From Mycobacterium colombiense (lineage in GTDB: Bacteria; Actinomycetota; Actinomycetes; Mycobacteriales; Mycobacteriaceae), in assembly GCF_001665835.1 (NCBI RefSeq), contig NZ_LZSX01000035.1, positions 1-64,000 of the forward strand: a DNA stretch of 64,000 nt. Direction: 5' to 3'. This document shows positions 8,268 to 20,032 of this stretch, piece by piece (within the stretch, counting starts at the first letter, position 1; each line of letters opens with the position of its first letter). Position numbers and translations under genes: made by a program. The notes below the pieces were generated by a model, which saw only the letters and a list, made by a program, of their open reading frames with translations, did no database searches and was not told the origin of the DNA.

Positions 8268-11036
8268 GTGGCAGGTAAGGCCCGCGTACACGAGTTGGCT
8301 AAGGAACTCGGTGTCACCAGCAAGGAAGTCCTCGCCCGACTGAATGATCAGGGCGAATTCGTCAAATCCGCATCGTCGACGGTAGAAGCGCCGGTGGCTC
8401 GCCGGCTGCGCGAGTCCTTCGGCGGCGGCAAGGCCCCCGCGAAGGCCTCTGCGCAAGGCGGGGCCAAGGCGCCCGCCGCCAAGGCCCCCGACAAATCCCT
8501 CGACAAGGCCCTCGACAACGCCATCGGCAGCGCGGGCGGCAACGGCGAGGCGACGGCGACGCCCGCCAAGCCCGCCGCCCCGCAGGCGTCCGCGGCGGCA
8601 CCCGCCGAGGCCCCGGCCCGTCCCGGCCCGGCTCCCGACCGGCCGTCCGCGCCGTCCCCGGGCCAGCCGAAACCGCCCGCGCCCGGGCAGCCGCCCGGCC
8701 AGGCGCCGCGCCCCGGCATGACGCCCGGCCCTCGTCCGGGCCCGATGCCCAAGCCCCGCGCCCCGCGCGTCGGCAACAACCCCTTCTCGTCGGCGCAACC
8801 CGTCGACCGGCCCATCCCACGTCCGCAGGCGCCCCGTCCCGGAGCGCCCCGCCCGGGCGCGCCGCGTCCCGGCGGTGCTTCGCCGGGCAACATGCCGCCC
8901 CGGCCCGCCGGTGCCGGTGGGCCCGGTCGCCCGGCCAGGCCCGGCGCCCCGCGTCCCGGGGGCGGCCGTCCCGGCGGTCCCGGCGGCCGTGACGGAGGCG
9001 GCGGCAACTACCGCGGCGGCGGTGGCGGCGGAGTCGGCGCCCCGCCCGGAGGAGGCGGTGGCGGTTTCCGTGGCCGTCCCGGTGGCGGTGGCGGTGGACG
9101 CCCCGGCCAGCGCGGCGGTGCGGCCGGCGCGTTCGGCCGTCCCGGCGGTGCGCCGCGACGCGGCCGCAAGTCCAAGCGGGCGAAACGCGCCGAATACGAG
9201 AACATGCAGGCACCCGTCGTCGGTGGCGTGCGGTTGCCGCACGGCAACGGCGAGACGATCCGGCTGGCACGCGGCGCGTCGCTGAGCGACTTCGCCGACA
9301 AGATCAACGCCAACCCGGCCTCGCTGGTGCAGGCGCTGTTCAACCTCGGCGAGATGGTCACCGCCACCCAGTCGGTCGGCGACGAGACGCTCGAGCTGCT
9401 GGGCAGCGAGATGAACTACGTCGTCCAGGTCGTCAGCCCCGAGGACGAGGACCGCGAGCTGCTGGAGTCCTTCGACCTGACCTACGGGGAGGACGAGGGC
9501 GGCGAGGAAGACCTGCAGACCCGGCCGCCGGTGGTGACCGTGATGGGTCACGTCGACCACGGTAAGACCCGACTGCTGGACACCATCCGGAATGCCAGCG
9601 TCCGCGAGGCCGAGGCCGGCGGCATCACCCAGCACATCGGTGCCTACCAGGTGACCGTCGACTTCGACGGCACCGAGCGGCCGATCACGTTCATCGACAC
9701 CCCGGGTCACGAGGCGTTCACCGCCATGCGTGCCCGCGGTGCCAAGGCCACCGACATCGCGATCCTGGTGGTCGCCGCCGACGACGGCGTGATGCCGCAG
9801 ACGGTGGAGGCCATCAACCACGCGCAGGCGGCCGACGTGCCGATCGTGGTGGCGGTCAACAAGATCGACAAGGAAGGTGCCGACCCGGCCAAGATCCGCG
9901 GCCAGCTCACCGAATACGGTTTGGTGGCAGAGGATTTCGGCGGCGACACGATGTTCGTCGACATCTCGGCCAAACAGGGCACCAACATCGAGGCGCTGGA
10001 AGAGGCGGTGCTGCTGACCGCTGACGCGGCCTTGGACCTGCGGGCCAACCCCGATATGGAAGCCCAGGGTGTGGCGATCGAGGCGCACCTGGACCGCGGT
10101 CGCGGACCGGTGGCCACCGTGCTGATCCAGCGCGGCACGCTGCGGGTCGGTGACTCGATCGTCGCCGGCGACGCCTACGGCCGGGTTCGCCGCATGGTCG
10201 ACGAGCACGGCGAGGACGTCCATGAGGCGCTGCCGTCGCGGCCGGTGCAGGTCATCGGCTTCACGTCGGTGCCCGGGGCCGGCGACAACCTGTTGGTGGT
10301 CGACGAGGACCGCATCGCCCGCCAGATCGCCGACAAGCGCAGCGCCCGCAAGCGCAACGCGCTGGCGGCACGTTCCCGCAAGCGGATCAGCCTGGACGAT
10401 CTGGATGCCGCGTTGAAGGAAACCAGCCAGCTGAACCTGATCCTCAAGGGCGATAACGCCGGTACGGTCGAGGCGCTGGAAGAGGCGCTGATGGGAATCC
10501 AGATCGACGACGAGGTGGAGCTGCGCGTCATCGACCGCGGTGTCGGTGGCATCACCGAGACCAACGTCAACCTGGCGTCCGCCTCGGACGCGGTGATCAT
10601 CGGCTTCAACGTGCGCGCCGAGGGCAAGGCCACCGAGCTGGCCAACCGCGAGGGTGTGGAGATCCGCTACTACTCGGTGATCTACCAGGCGATCGACGAG
10701 ATCGAGAAGGCCCTGCGCGGCATGCTCAAGCCGATCTACGAGGAGAGCCAGCTGGGTCGCGCCGAGATCCGGGCGATCTTCCGGTCCTCCAAGGTAGGCA
10801 TCATCGCCGGCTGCATGATCAGCAGCGGCATCGTGCGCCGCAACGCCAAGGCGCGGCTGCTGCGGGACAACATCGTGGTCACCGACAATCTCTCGATCAC
10901 CTCGCTGCGACGGGAGAAGGACGACGTGACCGAGGTCCGCGAGGGCTTCGAGTGCGGTATGACGCTGGGGTACTCCGACCTCAAGGAAGGCGACATCATC
11001 GAGTCCTACGAGTTGGTCCAGAAGGAACGCACCTGA
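8268..11036 (+). CDS. infB: Translation initiation factor IF-2
   Basis: A 922-residue GTPase that places initiator tRNA on the 30S subunit. The IF2N domain (residues 1-50, [21 protein letters not shown]) is followed by a low-complexity Pro/Gly/Ala/Arg stretch of about 270 residues. The G domain then starts near residue 427 ([21 protein letters not shown]), with domains II, III and the C-terminal fMet-tRNA-binding region after it. The GTG start has AGGAG upstream (CAGGAGATGTA). Length is close to the mycobacterial norm. The low-complexity segment is highly repetitive, Gly-rich DNA, which explains long open frames on the other strand. Confidence 0.96.
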   Translation: MAGKARVHELAKELGVTSKEVLARLNDQGEFVKSASSTVEAPVARRLRESFGGGKAPAKASAQGGAKAPAAKAPDKSLDKALDNAIGSAGGNGEATATPAKPAAPQASAAAPAEAPARPGPAPDRPSAPSPGQPKPPAPGQPPGQAPRPGMTPGPRPGPMPKPRAPRVGNNPFSSAQPVDRPIPRPQAPRPGAPRPGAPRPGGASPGNMPPRPAGAGGPGRPARPGAPRPGGGRPGGPGGRDGGGGNYRGGGGGGVGAPPGGGGGGFRGRPGGGGGGRPGQRGGAAGAFGRPGGAPRRGRKSKRAKRAEYENMQAPVVGGVRLPHGNGETIRLARGASLSDFADKINANPASLVQALFNLGEMVTATQSVGDETLELLGSEMNYVVQVVSPEDEDRELLESFDLTYGEDEGGEEDLQTRPPVVTVMGHVDHGKTRLLDTIRNASVREAEAGGITQHIGAYQVTVDFDGTERPITFIDTPGHEAFTAMRARGAKATDIAILVVAADDGVMPQTVEAINHAQAADVPIVVAVNKIDKEGADPAKIRGQLTEYGLVAEDFGGDTMFVDISAKQGTNIEALEEAVLLTADAALDLRANPDMEAQGVAIEAHLDRGRGPVATVLIQRGTLRVGDSIVAGDAYGRVRRMVDEHGEDVHEALPSRPVQVIGFTSVPGAGDNLLVVDEDRIARQIADKRSARKRNALAARSRKRISLDDLDAALKETSQLNLILKGDNAGTVEALEEALMGIQIDDEVELRVIDRGVGGITETNVNLASASDAVIIGFNVRAEGKATELANREGVEIRYYSVIYQAIDEIEKALRGMLKPIYEESQLGRAEIRAIFRSSKVGIIAGCMISSGIVRRNAKARLLRDNIVVTDNLSITSLRREKDDVTEVREGFECGMTLGYSDLKEGDIIESYELVQKERT

Positions 11037-11087
11037 CCACCGCCGACGCTGCAGAACGAAGTGATGAGGAGAAGGCGGTGAATCCGA

Positions 11088-12558
<1,471 letters not shown>

Positions 12559-12569
12559 AACGCCCTGCG

Positions 12570-13151
12570 CTAAAAAGCCCAGCTTCCCGAGCGCTGCACG
12601 ACGAATCCGTGGTCGCCGCTGGTGGTGTCCAGGCAGGCGACGAGGTTGTCCGCTCCCACTGCGCAGGTGACGTTGAGATAGGTCAACTTCTGGCCCGACC
12701 CCAGTGCTTTGCCGCCCGCCGGCAGCGGGGGCGCGTTGCCGTCGCATCCGCCGTAGGACATCCGGCTCAGCTGATAGCCCGGGCCTTTGAAATCAACCGA
12801 ACCCACCAAGCAGTCGCCGGGCCGTGAGCGCCCCCCCGGAATGGGGACGTCGTCCATCCCGGACATGTCTCCCTTGCACTTGATGTCCTGTGACGGTTGC
12901 GGCACGGGCGGTGGGCCGCCGTAGAAGTCGCAGACCAGGGCGGAACCGGCGGAGAAACTGACCCGCGGCGGGTTCCCCGGCGCGCCCGCGCCCTGGTAGC
13001 CGTCGGCCGGCACGGCGGTGAAGGCGTCCAGGTTGGGAAATCCCGGCGGCGGCAGTGCGCCCGCGTGCGGCGCGGACACCGCGACCGCCGACGCGACCGC
13101 CAGCGTCAGGCCGCCGAGCATCCGCACGATGACTCCGGCGACCGCGTTCAT
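12570..13151 (-). CDS. Secreted mycobacterial protein of unknown function
   Basis: A 193-residue protein with a Sec signal peptide (hydrophobic residues 6-27, cleavage probably after APHAGA). The mature part has four or more cysteines (LVCDFYGG, DIKCKGD, GDCLVG, YGGCDGN, VTCAVG, VACLDT) that could form disulfides. The C-terminal half (LTYLNVTCAVGADNLVACLD) has the pattern of mycobacterial secreted proteins that end in a short beta domain. I do not recognise a family with a known role. It is convergent with nrnA and sits 58 bp after echA16. Confidence 0.7.
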   Translation of the reverse strand: MNAVAGVIVRMLGGLTLAVASAVAVSAPHAGALPPPGFPNLDAFTAVPADGYQGAGAPGNPPRVSFSAGSALVCDFYGGPPPVPQPSQDIKCKGDMSGMDDVPIPGGRSRPGDCLVGSVDFKGPGYQLSRMSYGGCDGNAPPLPAGGKALGSGQKLTYLNVTCAVGADNLVACLDTTSGDHGFVVQRSGSWAF

Positions 13152-13209
13152 CAGCTGATCGTATGGCGTGTTCCGGATCGGGGGGAGCGGACCGGCGCAG
13201 ATCGCGACG

Positions 13210-13959
13210 TCAGCGCACCTGCGAGCGGCCGCGTTGCAGCACGGCCTCCCGGTTGGCGGCGATGTCGTCGCCGCTGGTCCGGAACTGCCGGGCCGCCGTC
13301 GCCTCCTGCCACAGACCCGCGCTGGTCTGCGCGTCGTCGATGTGGTGATAGGACGCCAGCAACGCCCGCACCGCGTCCTGGTTGTTCCCGACGATCGAGG
13401 CCGCCACCGCCCGGGCGGCGGGAAGCAGTTGGTCGTGCGGCACCACTTCGGTCACCAGGCCGCCGCGCAGCGCGTCGGCGGCGGACAGGTAATCCCCGGT
13501 CATGCTCATCCGCCGGGCCAGCCCAACCCCCACCTTCTGCGGCAACCGCACGCTCAGGCCCCAGGTGGGCAGCAGCCCCACCCGGGCGTGCGTGTCGGCG
13601 AACCGGGCGTTTTCCGAGGCGATCAGGATGTCGCAGTACAGCGCCAGCTCCAGCCCGCCGGTCACCGCGGCGCCGTTGATCGCGCCGATCACCGGCTTGG
13701 TCAGCGCCGGCCACCGCGGCGAGATATCCGGGAGCGCCGTGGAGCCGCCCAACTCCTTGAGGTCCAGTCCCGCGCAGAACACCGGGTCGGCGCCCGTGAC
13801 GATGATGACGTCGACGTCGTCGTCGGTTTCGGCGTCGGCCAGCGCGCCGAAGAAGCGGTCCCGCAACGCCGACGACAGCGCGTTGCGCGACTGGGGCCGG
13901 TTCAGGGTCAGGGTGCGCACCCGCTCGTCGGTGTCGATCAGCAGGATCTCGTCGGTCAT
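13210..13959 (-). CDS. echA16: Enoyl-CoA hydratase/isomerase family protein EchA16 (Rv2831-like)
   Basis: A 249-residue crotonase-fold protein. The oxyanion-hole segment VFCAGLDLKELGG and GGLELALYCDILIASENARF are clear. In the usual second catalytic position, normally a Glu in a PE pair, this protein reads ADTHARVG, so classical hydratase activity is doubtful. The frame is open 70 codons further upstream, but MTDEILLIDTDERVRTLTLN at 13959 is the normal family start and leaves a 102-bp divergent region to the DUF2277 gene. Confidence 0.85.
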   Translation of the reverse strand: MTDEILLIDTDERVRTLTLNRPQSRNALSSALRDRFFGALADAETDDDVDVIIVTGADPVFCAGLDLKELGGSTALPDISPRWPALTKPVIGAINGAAVTGGLELALYCDILIASENARFADTHARVGLLPTWGLSVRLPQKVGVGLARRMSMTGDYLSAADALRGGLVTEVVPHDQLLPAARAVAASIVGNNQDAVRALLASYHHIDDAQTSAGLWQEATAARQFRTSGDDIAANREAVLQRGRSQVR

Positions 13960-14061
13960 GACATCACCGTAGCCAGTCGCCCGGCAGGGCCGGTTGGCCG
14001 CCTTGCTGCCGGCCGATCCGTCCGGAAGCGGCGGCGCCGAGCAGGGCTTATCGTGGGAAAG

Positions 14062-14331
14062 ATGTGCCGAAACATCACCGAACTGCGCGGCCTGCAGCCC
14101 GCGGCCACCGCCGAGGAGATTGCCGCGGCCGCCCGGCAGTACGTGCGCAAGGTCAGCGGCATCACCCACCCCTCGGCGGCCAATGTCGGCGCGTTCGAGG
14201 CGGCGGTCGCCGAGGTCACCGAGACGACGACGCGGTTGCTGGGGCAGCTGCCGCCGCGGCGCCAGCCACCCAAGACGGTCCCGCCGCTGCGGCGGCCCGA
14301 GGTGATCGCCCGGATGGCGGGCGCGAAATGA
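14062..14331 (+). CDS. DUF2277 family protein
   Basis: An 89-residue protein beginning with the hallmark MCRNI, followed by PPATAEEIAAAARQYVRKVSG-like text and a helical C-terminal part (FEAAVAEVTETTTRLLGQL). Role unknown. Its TGA overlaps the next ATG (ATGA), so it is coupled to the DUF1802 gene. Confidence 0.85.
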   Translation: MCRNITELRGLQPAATAEEIAAAARQYVRKVSGITHPSAANVGAFEAAVAEVTETTTRLLGQLPPRRQPPKTVPPLRRPEVIARMAGAK

Positions 14332-14900
14332 CCGTCACCACAACGATGCCCGCGCTCAAGGAATGGAGCGCGGCGGTGCACGCCCTGTTGGACGGCCGCC
14401 AGCGGGTGCTGCTGCGCAAGGGCGGCATCGGGGAGAAGCGATTCGAACTCGCGGCCCGCGAATTCCTGTTGTTCCCGACGGTCGCGCACAGCCACGCCGA
14501 GCGGGTGCGCGCCGAGCATCAAGACCTGTTGGCACTCGCGGCCGCCGACAGCACCGACGACGAGCTGGTGATTCGGGCCGCCGCGAAAGTTGTTGCGGCG
14601 GTGCCCGTCGAGCGCCCGGACGGCCTTCCGGCCATCGAGGACCTGCACATCTGGACGCCGGAGTCGGTGCGCGCCGACCGGCTCGACTTTCGTCCCAAGC
14701 ACAAGCTGGCCGTGCTGGTGGTGTCGGTGGTCCCGCTGGTCGAGCCGGTGCGCCTGGAGCGGACCGCGGAGTATGGCGGCTGCAAGAGCTGGGTGGAGGT
14801 GCCCGTGCCGGCGCCGTTGGCGGCGCCGGTGCACGACCCCGTTCATGAGCAAGCGGCGCTAGCCGCGGTCGCCGCCCGGGTCCGCGCCGCCGTTGGCTGA
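14328..14900 (+). CDS. DUF1802 family protein
   Basis: A 190-residue protein. ALKEWSAAVHALLDGRQRVLLRKGG and the block EFLLFPTVAHSHAERVRAEH match DUF1802, a family of unknown function often paired with nucleic-acid enzymes. The ATG at 14328 overlaps the DUF2277 stop by 4 nt. The 3' end overlaps the convergent CocE-type gene by 42 bp. Confidence 0.82.
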   Translation: MTVTTTMPALKEWSAAVHALLDGRQRVLLRKGGIGEKRFELAAREFLLFPTVAHSHAERVRAEHQDLLALAAADSTDDELVIRAAAKVVAAVPVERPDGLPAIEDLHIWTPESVRADRLDFRPKHKLAVLVVSVVPLVEPVRLERTAEYGGCKSWVEVPVPAPLAAPVHDPVHEQAALAAVAARVRAAVG

Positions 14901-16598
14901 CAGCTCGGCCGGCCCGACCGGCAACAGCAGCCGGGAGCGCCCGTAGCGCACGGTGTGGGTGACCGGCGTCGGCTGCCGGCCGGTCAGCACCGGTTCGCCG
15001 GAGCCGAGGTTGTGCGCGTAGCGCGGGGACCAGCTGCCGGCGATCAGCACCCGGATGCGTGAGCCGGCCCGGAAGCGGTGGGCCATGCCGTCGAGGTCGA
15101 GTCGAACGATCTTCTCCGACTTGGGTTTTGCCGCGGCTTGCAGCCGGCGGTACGCCTCGCTGACGTTGCGCGACCGGCCCTTGGCGTCGACCTCGCTCAC
15201 CCGCACGAACAGGTCGGCGTGCGGACCGTCCGCGCCGTGGGCGAGCTCGACGACCGGGGTGCCGTAGGCGTACACGTCCTCGGTGAGGGTCGCGCTGGTG
15301 AACGCCAGCACGTCGTCACGCGACGCCAGCCGGCTGTCGTCACGGTAGCCGCCGTTCGCGGACAGCAACGGGCCGCCGGTCGTCGGTGTCGGGTGGGCCG
15401 GGTCGTGACGAAAGGTGGCCGGGGCCAACCCCTTCAGGGCCGGCGCGGTCTCGCCCAGGTAGCCGCCGGGCCGCAGGTACAGGGCGCGTTCGGTGGTGGC
15501 AGGCGGCCAGTCGGGCAGGCTGCGCCAGCCCCCGCCGGCGCCGCCGCCGGTGACGTAGACCCGGACCCGGCTGGGGCGGCGCGACGTGGCCGCATCGCCC
15601 AGATGGGTGCCCAGCCAATCCAGCGCCTCCCGGGCGCAGGTGGAGAACCCGGTGGTGAGCAGGTGGGTGTGTGTCCAGGGGCCGACGGTGAGCGCGACGT
15701 CGACGCCGCGGCCCCGCAGGTGCGCGTACTGCTGCAGCGTCTGCCTGATGAAGATGTCCTGCCAGCCGCCCACCAACAGCACCGGCACCTGCACGCGGTC
15801 CAGCGCGTCGTTGCACCGCAACGCATTCCAGAACGGGTCGTCGGGTTCGCTGTGCTCGACCCAGGATTCGAACCAGGGGGCACCCGCGCCGAGCAGGCTG
15901 CGCGCGGCGTCGCCCAGCGGCACCGCGGCCGCCGCCTGCGCCACCCTGCGGCGGGTCTGCAGCTGGCGAAGCGCGGCGCGAACGCGCACCGGGTCCTCCT
16001 GGTGCGCCACCATGTCGCTCCAGCCCAGAAAGTCGTTGACCGCGAATGTGCCTGTGCCCCAGGTTGATTCGTTGAAATCGTGCGGGCCCACCATGATGAC
16101 GGCGGTGGCCAGTTCCGGCGGGGGATCCTGCAGCAGCGCCCACTGGGTGAACCCCAGGTACGACATGCCGACGGTGGCGAAGCGGCCGGTGAACCATGGC
16201 TGCTCGCGCAGCCAGGCGACGGTGTCGGCGCCGTCGTCGACCTCGTTGGCCATCGGCTCGAACACCCCGCCCGATCCGAACGTGCCGCGCACGCTCTGCA
16301 GCACCACGTGGTAGCCGCGCGACGCGTACAACGCGCCGAAGATCAGCGTGAACGGGAAACCGCGCCCATAGGGCCCGCGGACCAGCAAGGTGCCCAGGGC
16401 GGACGCGGTGGCCGGCGCGTAGTGGTCGGCCACCAGCTGCACCCCGTCGCGCATCGGTACCACGACGCGCTCCACGGTGTAGTCGGTGGTCGCCGGCGGC
16501 AGGCCGAGCAGCCGGCCGGCGGCCTTGCCGCCCAAGTGTCGCAGGGTGTGCAGCGCCGGCTGTGTGGGTTGGATCGAGGTCGTACTCACGGTCCTCAC
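14859..16598 (-). CDS. CocE/NonD family acyl hydrolase (Rv2800-like)
   Basis: A 579-residue alpha/beta hydrolase of the X-Pro dipeptidyl-peptidase S15/CocE group. The nucleophile elbow is VGMSYLGFTQW (GxSYxG), the N-terminal strand block VPMRDGVQLVADHYAP is typical, and a C-terminal jelly-roll domain (FRAGSRIRVLIAGSWSPRYAHN) is present. No signal peptide is obvious, although the N-terminus is long. It lies next to a secreted-protein gene in the same direction, as Rv2800-Rv2799 do. The physiological substrate is unknown. Confidence 0.85.
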   Translation of the reverse strand: MRTVSTTSIQPTQPALHTLRHLGGKAAGRLLGLPPATTDYTVERVVVPMRDGVQLVADHYAPATASALGTLLVRGPYGRGFPFTLIFGALYASRGYHVVLQSVRGTFGSGGVFEPMANEVDDGADTVAWLREQPWFTGRFATVGMSYLGFTQWALLQDPPPELATAVIMVGPHDFNESTWGTGTFAVNDFLGWSDMVAHQEDPVRVRAALRQLQTRRRVAQAAAAVPLGDAARSLLGAGAPWFESWVEHSEPDDPFWNALRCNDALDRVQVPVLLVGGWQDIFIRQTLQQYAHLRGRGVDVALTVGPWTHTHLLTTGFSTCAREALDWLGTHLGDAATSRRPSRVRVYVTGGGAGGGWRSLPDWPPATTERALYLRPGGYLGETAPALKGLAPATFRHDPAHPTPTTGGPLLSANGGYRDDSRLASRDDVLAFTSATLTEDVYAYGTPVVELAHGADGPHADLFVRVSEVDAKGRSRNVSEAYRRLQAAAKPKSEKIVRLDLDGMAHRFRAGSRIRVLIAGSWSPRYAHNLGSGEPVLTGRQPTPVTHTVRYGRSRLLLPVGPAELSANGGADPGGDRG

Positions 16599-16642
16599 AT
16601 TAAGACCCCGTCAACCGGCGGCGACGCAACCCCGGGGAGAAA

Positions 16643-17239
16643 TCAGAACTTGTAATACGGCGCGAGGTCGTTGGCGCGCTGCAGATTGGTCTGCATGCAA
16701 TCGACCTCGGGGTTGGAGTAGACGGTCGAGTAGTACAGCGCCTGCTGCAGCACGCCGTAGCTGGTCTTGAACGCGACCATGCAGGAGTAGAACCAGTAGC
16801 TGTTGTGGTAGGTCGGCTTGAGCACCCAGTACTGCGCGGCGCGGTGACCCGCGATCGTCGTCTCGACGGCGTCGGCTGGCAGCGACTGCTCGTAGGTGCG
16901 CCAGATGATCGGTTCGACGGCCACCTGATAGTTCCCGGCGTCGAAGTGGCAGCGCAGCCCGTCTTCGTGTTCGGGCGGTGTGAAGCCCAAGCCGAGCCCC
17001 TGGATGACGTCGAACGGGATGTCCTCGCACGCGTCGAAGGGGCGCGGATCGGTGGTCGCCACGATGGGGCTCTTCATGGTGGTTTCCATCGGCTGGGCGG
17101 TCGACCTCAGCTCGACGGACCGGTCGCCGCCACCCGGCCAGGAAAGGTCCTGCGGGGCGGTCAACAGGCCCACCGTGCCCCCGATGGCCGCTGTGAGCAG
17201 CGCACCCAGCGCCCCCATCAGACGAACATTGGCGAACAC
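16643..17239 (-). CDS. Exported/membrane-anchored protein (Rv2799-like, DUF3558-like)
   Basis: A 198-residue protein with an N-terminal hydrophobic segment (residues 8-27) that could be a signal peptide or anchor. The mature domain contains DPRPFDACEDIPFDVIQGLGL, resembling the start of DUF3558 secreted domains. Cysteines in DACEDI, LRCHFD, YSCMVAF and VDCMQT suggest two disulfides. It sits 44 bp upstream of the CocE-type gene, and its 161-bp upstream region is shared with the divergent metallophosphoesterase. Confidence 0.7.
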   Translation of the reverse strand: MFANVRLMGALGALLTAAIGGTVGLLTAPQDLSWPGGGDRSVELRSTAQPMETTMKSPIVATTDPRPFDACEDIPFDVIQGLGLGFTPPEHEDGLRCHFDAGNYQVAVEPIIWRTYEQSLPADAVETTIAGHRAAQYWVLKPTYHNSYWFYSCMVAFKTSYGVLQQALYYSTVYSNPEVDCMQTNLQRANDLAPYYKF

Positions 17240-17386
17240 GACATCCCCCCTGACGCCTCAGCGGTCCTTTCGGGGGAGTGTACAAGTCCCGCGCGCGGCG
17301 TCACAGGCAAACCTGAACTTGTTCTAACTCACCCGCTCGCGGGCCGAAATGGCGCCCGCGAAAGGGGCTTGCCCGGTTCGGGTCGT

Positions 17387-17392
17387 TAGGGT
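17387..17392 (+). promoter_or_regulatory. Predicted -10 box for the metallophosphoesterase-pptT-truB operon
   Basis: TAGGGT lies 8 nt before the GTG at 17401, which has no recognisable ribosome binding site; consistent with a leaderless transcript. Confidence 0.35.
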
Positions 17393-17400
17393 GGTTAATC

Positions 17401-18378
17401 GTGGCTGGGCATTCAGCGGGGCAGGACTCGACCAACGGTGGGCAACCGACGCTGTGGGCGGTGTCCGACCTGCACACCGGTCACCTCGGCAACAAGCCGG
17501 TCACCGAATCGCTGCATCCCTCCTCGCCGGATGACTGGCTGATCGTCGCCGGCGACGTCGCCGAACGCACCGACGAGATCCGTTGGGCCCTTGACCTGCT
17601 GCGACGGCGCTTCGCCAAGGTGATCTGGGTGCCGGGCAACCACGAGCTGTGGACCACCACCCGCGATCCGGTGCAGATCTTCGGCAAGGCGCGCTACGAG
17701 TACCTGGTCAACATGTGCGACGAGATGGGCGTGGTCACGCCCGAGCATCCGTTCCCGGTGTGGACCGAGCGCGGTGGCCCGGCCACGATCGTGCCGATGT
17801 TCCTGCTCTACGACTACAGCTTCTTGCCCGACGGGGCCACGAGCAAAGCCGAAGGCCTGACCATCGCGCGCGAGCGCAACGTGGTGGCCACCGACGAGTT
17901 CCTGCTCTCCCCGGAGCCCTACGCCACCCGTGAGGCGTGGTGCCGCGAGCGCCTGGAGATCACCCGTGCCCGCCTCGAAGAGCTGGACTGGATGAACCCG
18001 ACCGTCCTGGTGAATCACTTCCCGCTGGTCCGCGACCCCTGCGACGCGCTGTTCTACCCGGAGTTCTCGCTGTGGTGCGGGACCACCAAGACGGCCGACT
18101 GGCATACCCGCTACAACGCCGTGTGTTCGGTCTACGGCCACCTGCACATCCCGCGGACCACCTGGTACGACGACGTGCGCTTCGAGGAAGTGTCGGTGGG
18201 TTATCCGCGGGAGTGGCGGCGCCGCAAGCCGCCCAGCTGGCTGCGCCAGGTGCTGCCGGATCCGCAGTACGCGCCGGGCGACCTCAACGACTTCGGCGGC
18301 CACTTCGAGATCACTCCCGAGATGAAGGCCCAGGCCGCGCAGTTCCGGGAACGGTTGCGGCAGCGGCAATCACGATGA
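17401..18378 (+). CDS. Calcineurin-type metallophosphoesterase (Rv2795c-like)
   Basis: A 325-residue enzyme with the full metallophosphoesterase motif set: SDLHTGH (DxH), VAGDVAE (GD), PGNHELW (GNHE), VNHFPL, and GHLHIPR (GHxH). It overlaps pptT by 4 nt (ATGA) and pptT overlaps truB, so the three are one operon. In M. tuberculosis this gene is PptH, reported as an acyl-carrier-protein phosphopantetheine hydrolase that opposes PptT. The tight coupling here fits that role; the substrate itself is not visible in the sequence. Confidence 0.88.
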   Translation: MAGHSAGQDSTNGGQPTLWAVSDLHTGHLGNKPVTESLHPSSPDDWLIVAGDVAERTDEIRWALDLLRRRFAKVIWVPGNHELWTTTRDPVQIFGKARYEYLVNMCDEMGVVTPEHPFPVWTERGGPATIVPMFLLYDYSFLPDGATSKAEGLTIARERNVVATDEFLLSPEPYATREAWCRERLEITRARLEELDWMNPTVLVNHFPLVRDPCDALFYPEFSLWCGTTKTADWHTRYNAVCSVYGHLHIPRTTWYDDVRFEEVSVGYPREWRRRKPPSWLRQVLPDPQYAPGDLNDFGGHFEITPEMKAQAAQFRERLRQRQSR

Positions 18379-19055
18379 CGGGGGACATGCTGGTCTCCTC
18401 GGTGCTGCCGGTCGCCGACGGCCTGGCCTACTCGGAGGTGTATACCGATCCGCCCGATCTCGCGCCGCTGCCCGAAGAGGAGCCGCTGATCGCCAGGTCG
18501 GTGGCCAAGCGGCGCAACGAGTTCATCACCGTCCGGCACTGCGCCCGGATCGCGCTGGGCGAGCTCGGCCTGCCGCCGGTGCCGATCCTCAAGGGCGAGA
18601 AGGGTGAACCCTGCTGGCCCGACGGCGTGGTGGGCAGCCTCACCCACTGCACGGGCTATCGGGGTGCGGTGGTGGGCCGCACCGACGCGGTGCGCTCGGT
18701 GGGCATCGACGCCGAACCGCACGACGTGTTGCCCGACGGCGTGCTCAACGCGATCAGCCTGCCGGCCGAACGCAGCGAGATCCCCGCCCGCCTGACGGGG
18801 GACCTGCATTGGGACCGAATCCTGTTCTGCGCCAAGGAGGCGACGTACAAGGCCTGGTTCCCGCTGACCAAACGGTGGCTGGGTTTCGAGGACGCGCACA
18901 TCGCGTTCGAGGCCGACGGTCCCGGCGCGGCGACGGGCGGTTTCGTGTCGCGGATCCTGATCGATCCGGAAGCGCTGTCCGGTCCGCCGCTGACCGAGCT
19001 GCGCGGCCGGTGGTTGGTCGAGCGCGGGCTGGTGCTGACCGCCATCGTGCTATGA
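18375..19055 (+). CDS. pptT: 4'-phosphopantetheinyl transferase PptT (Rv2794c-like)
   Basis: A 226-residue Sfp-type transferase that activates carrier proteins of polyketide and mycobactin synthesis, an essential step in mycobacteria. Motifs: [10 protein letters not shown] (Mg-binding Asp-x-Glu) and [11 protein letters not shown] (the KEA..K motif). The ATG at 18375 overlaps the preceding stop (ATGA) and gives the family N-terminus; a second ATG three codons on is possible. The stop overlaps truB. Confidence 0.93.
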   Translation: MTGDMLVSSVLPVADGLAYSEVYTDPPDLAPLPEEEPLIARSVAKRRNEFITVRHCARIALGELGLPPVPILKGEKGEPCWPDGVVGSLTHCTGYRGAVVGRTDAVRSVGIDAEPHDVLPDGVLNAISLPAERSEIPARLTGDLHWDRILFCAKEATYKAWFPLTKRWLGFEDAHIAFEADGPGAATGGFVSRILIDPEALSGPPLTELRGRWLVERGLVLTAIVL

Positions 19056-19954
19056 GCCAAACCCCCACCGGGCCAGGGATAGTCGTCGTCGACAAGCCGC
19101 CCGGAATGACAAGTCACGACGTGGTCGGGCGCTGCCGCCGGATCTTTTCCACCCGCAGGGTGGGCCACGCGGGGACGCTGGACCCGATGGCCACCGGCGT
19201 GCTGGTGATCGGCGTCGAGCGCGCCACCAAGATCCTCGGTCTGCTGACCGCGACCGCCAAGTCCTACACCGCCACCATCCGTCTGGGCCAGAGCACGTCC
19301 ACCGACGACGCGGAGGGCGAACTGGTGCACAGCGTCTCGGCGCGGCACCTGACCGGCGAGGCGATCGAATCCGCCGTGGGCGGCCTGCGCGGCGACATCG
19401 AACAGGTGCCGTCGACGGTCAGCGCCATCAAGGTCGACGGCAAGCGCGCCTACCGGCTGGCGCGCGAGGGCCAGACCGTCGAGCTCAAGGCCCGCCCGGT
19501 GCGCATCGACCGGTTCGAGGTCTGCGACATCCGGCCCGGACCCGGCGGCCACGACGTCGTCGACCTGGACGTCGAGGTCGACTGCTCGTCGGGGACCTAC
19601 ATCCGCGCCCTGGCCCGCGACCTCGGCGGCGCCCTGGGGGTGGGCGGGCACCTGACGGCGTTGCGGCGCACCAGCGTCGGGCGCTTCGGGCTCGATCAGG
19701 CCTACCCGCTCGACGAGCTGGCGGAGCGCCCGCGGCTCAGCTACAGCCTGGACGAGGCCTGCCTGCTGATCTTTCCGCGCCGCGACCTGTCCGCCGAGGA
19801 GGCCGAGGCGACCGGCAACGGCCGGTCGCTGGCGCCGGCGGGCATCGAGGGCATCTACGCCGCCTGCGACCCGGACGGCCGGGTGATGGCGCTGCTGCGC
19901 GACGAGGGCTCGCGGACCAAGCCGGTGGTGGTGATCCGCCCGGCGACGCTGTAA
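19052..19954 (+). CDS. truB: tRNA pseudouridine(55) synthase
   Basis: A 300-residue enzyme converting U55 of tRNA to pseudouridine. Starts with the family signature [17 protein letters not shown]; the catalytic Asp is in [34 protein letters not shown] is also typical. The C-terminal part has a PUA-like tail shorter than the archaeal one. The ATG overlaps the pptT stop (ATGA). Confidence 0.95.
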   Translation: MSQTPTGPGIVVVDKPPGMTSHDVVGRCRRIFSTRRVGHAGTLDPMATGVLVIGVERATKILGLLTATAKSYTATIRLGQSTSTDDAEGELVHSVSARHLTGEAIESAVGGLRGDIEQVPSTVSAIKVDGKRAYRLAREGQTVELKARPVRIDRFEVCDIRPGPGGHDVVDLDVEVDCSSGTYIRALARDLGGALGVGGHLTALRRTSVGRFGLDQAYPLDELAERPRLSYSLDEACLLIFPRRDLSAEEAEATGNGRSLAPAGIEGIYAACDPDGRVMALLRDEGSRTKPVVVIRPATL

Positions 19955-20032
19955 CGGCCCCGGCCGAACGGTTGGTTGGGCTACGTTGCACACTGGATGC
20001 CTAGACCGCCCACGGTTCGGAAGGGGACAAAG

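Noticed and set aside
8600..9180. GC-rich repetitive stretch, considered as a minisatellite or insertion.
   Set aside because: It is the low-complexity Pro/Gly/Ala linker typical of actinobacterial IF-2.
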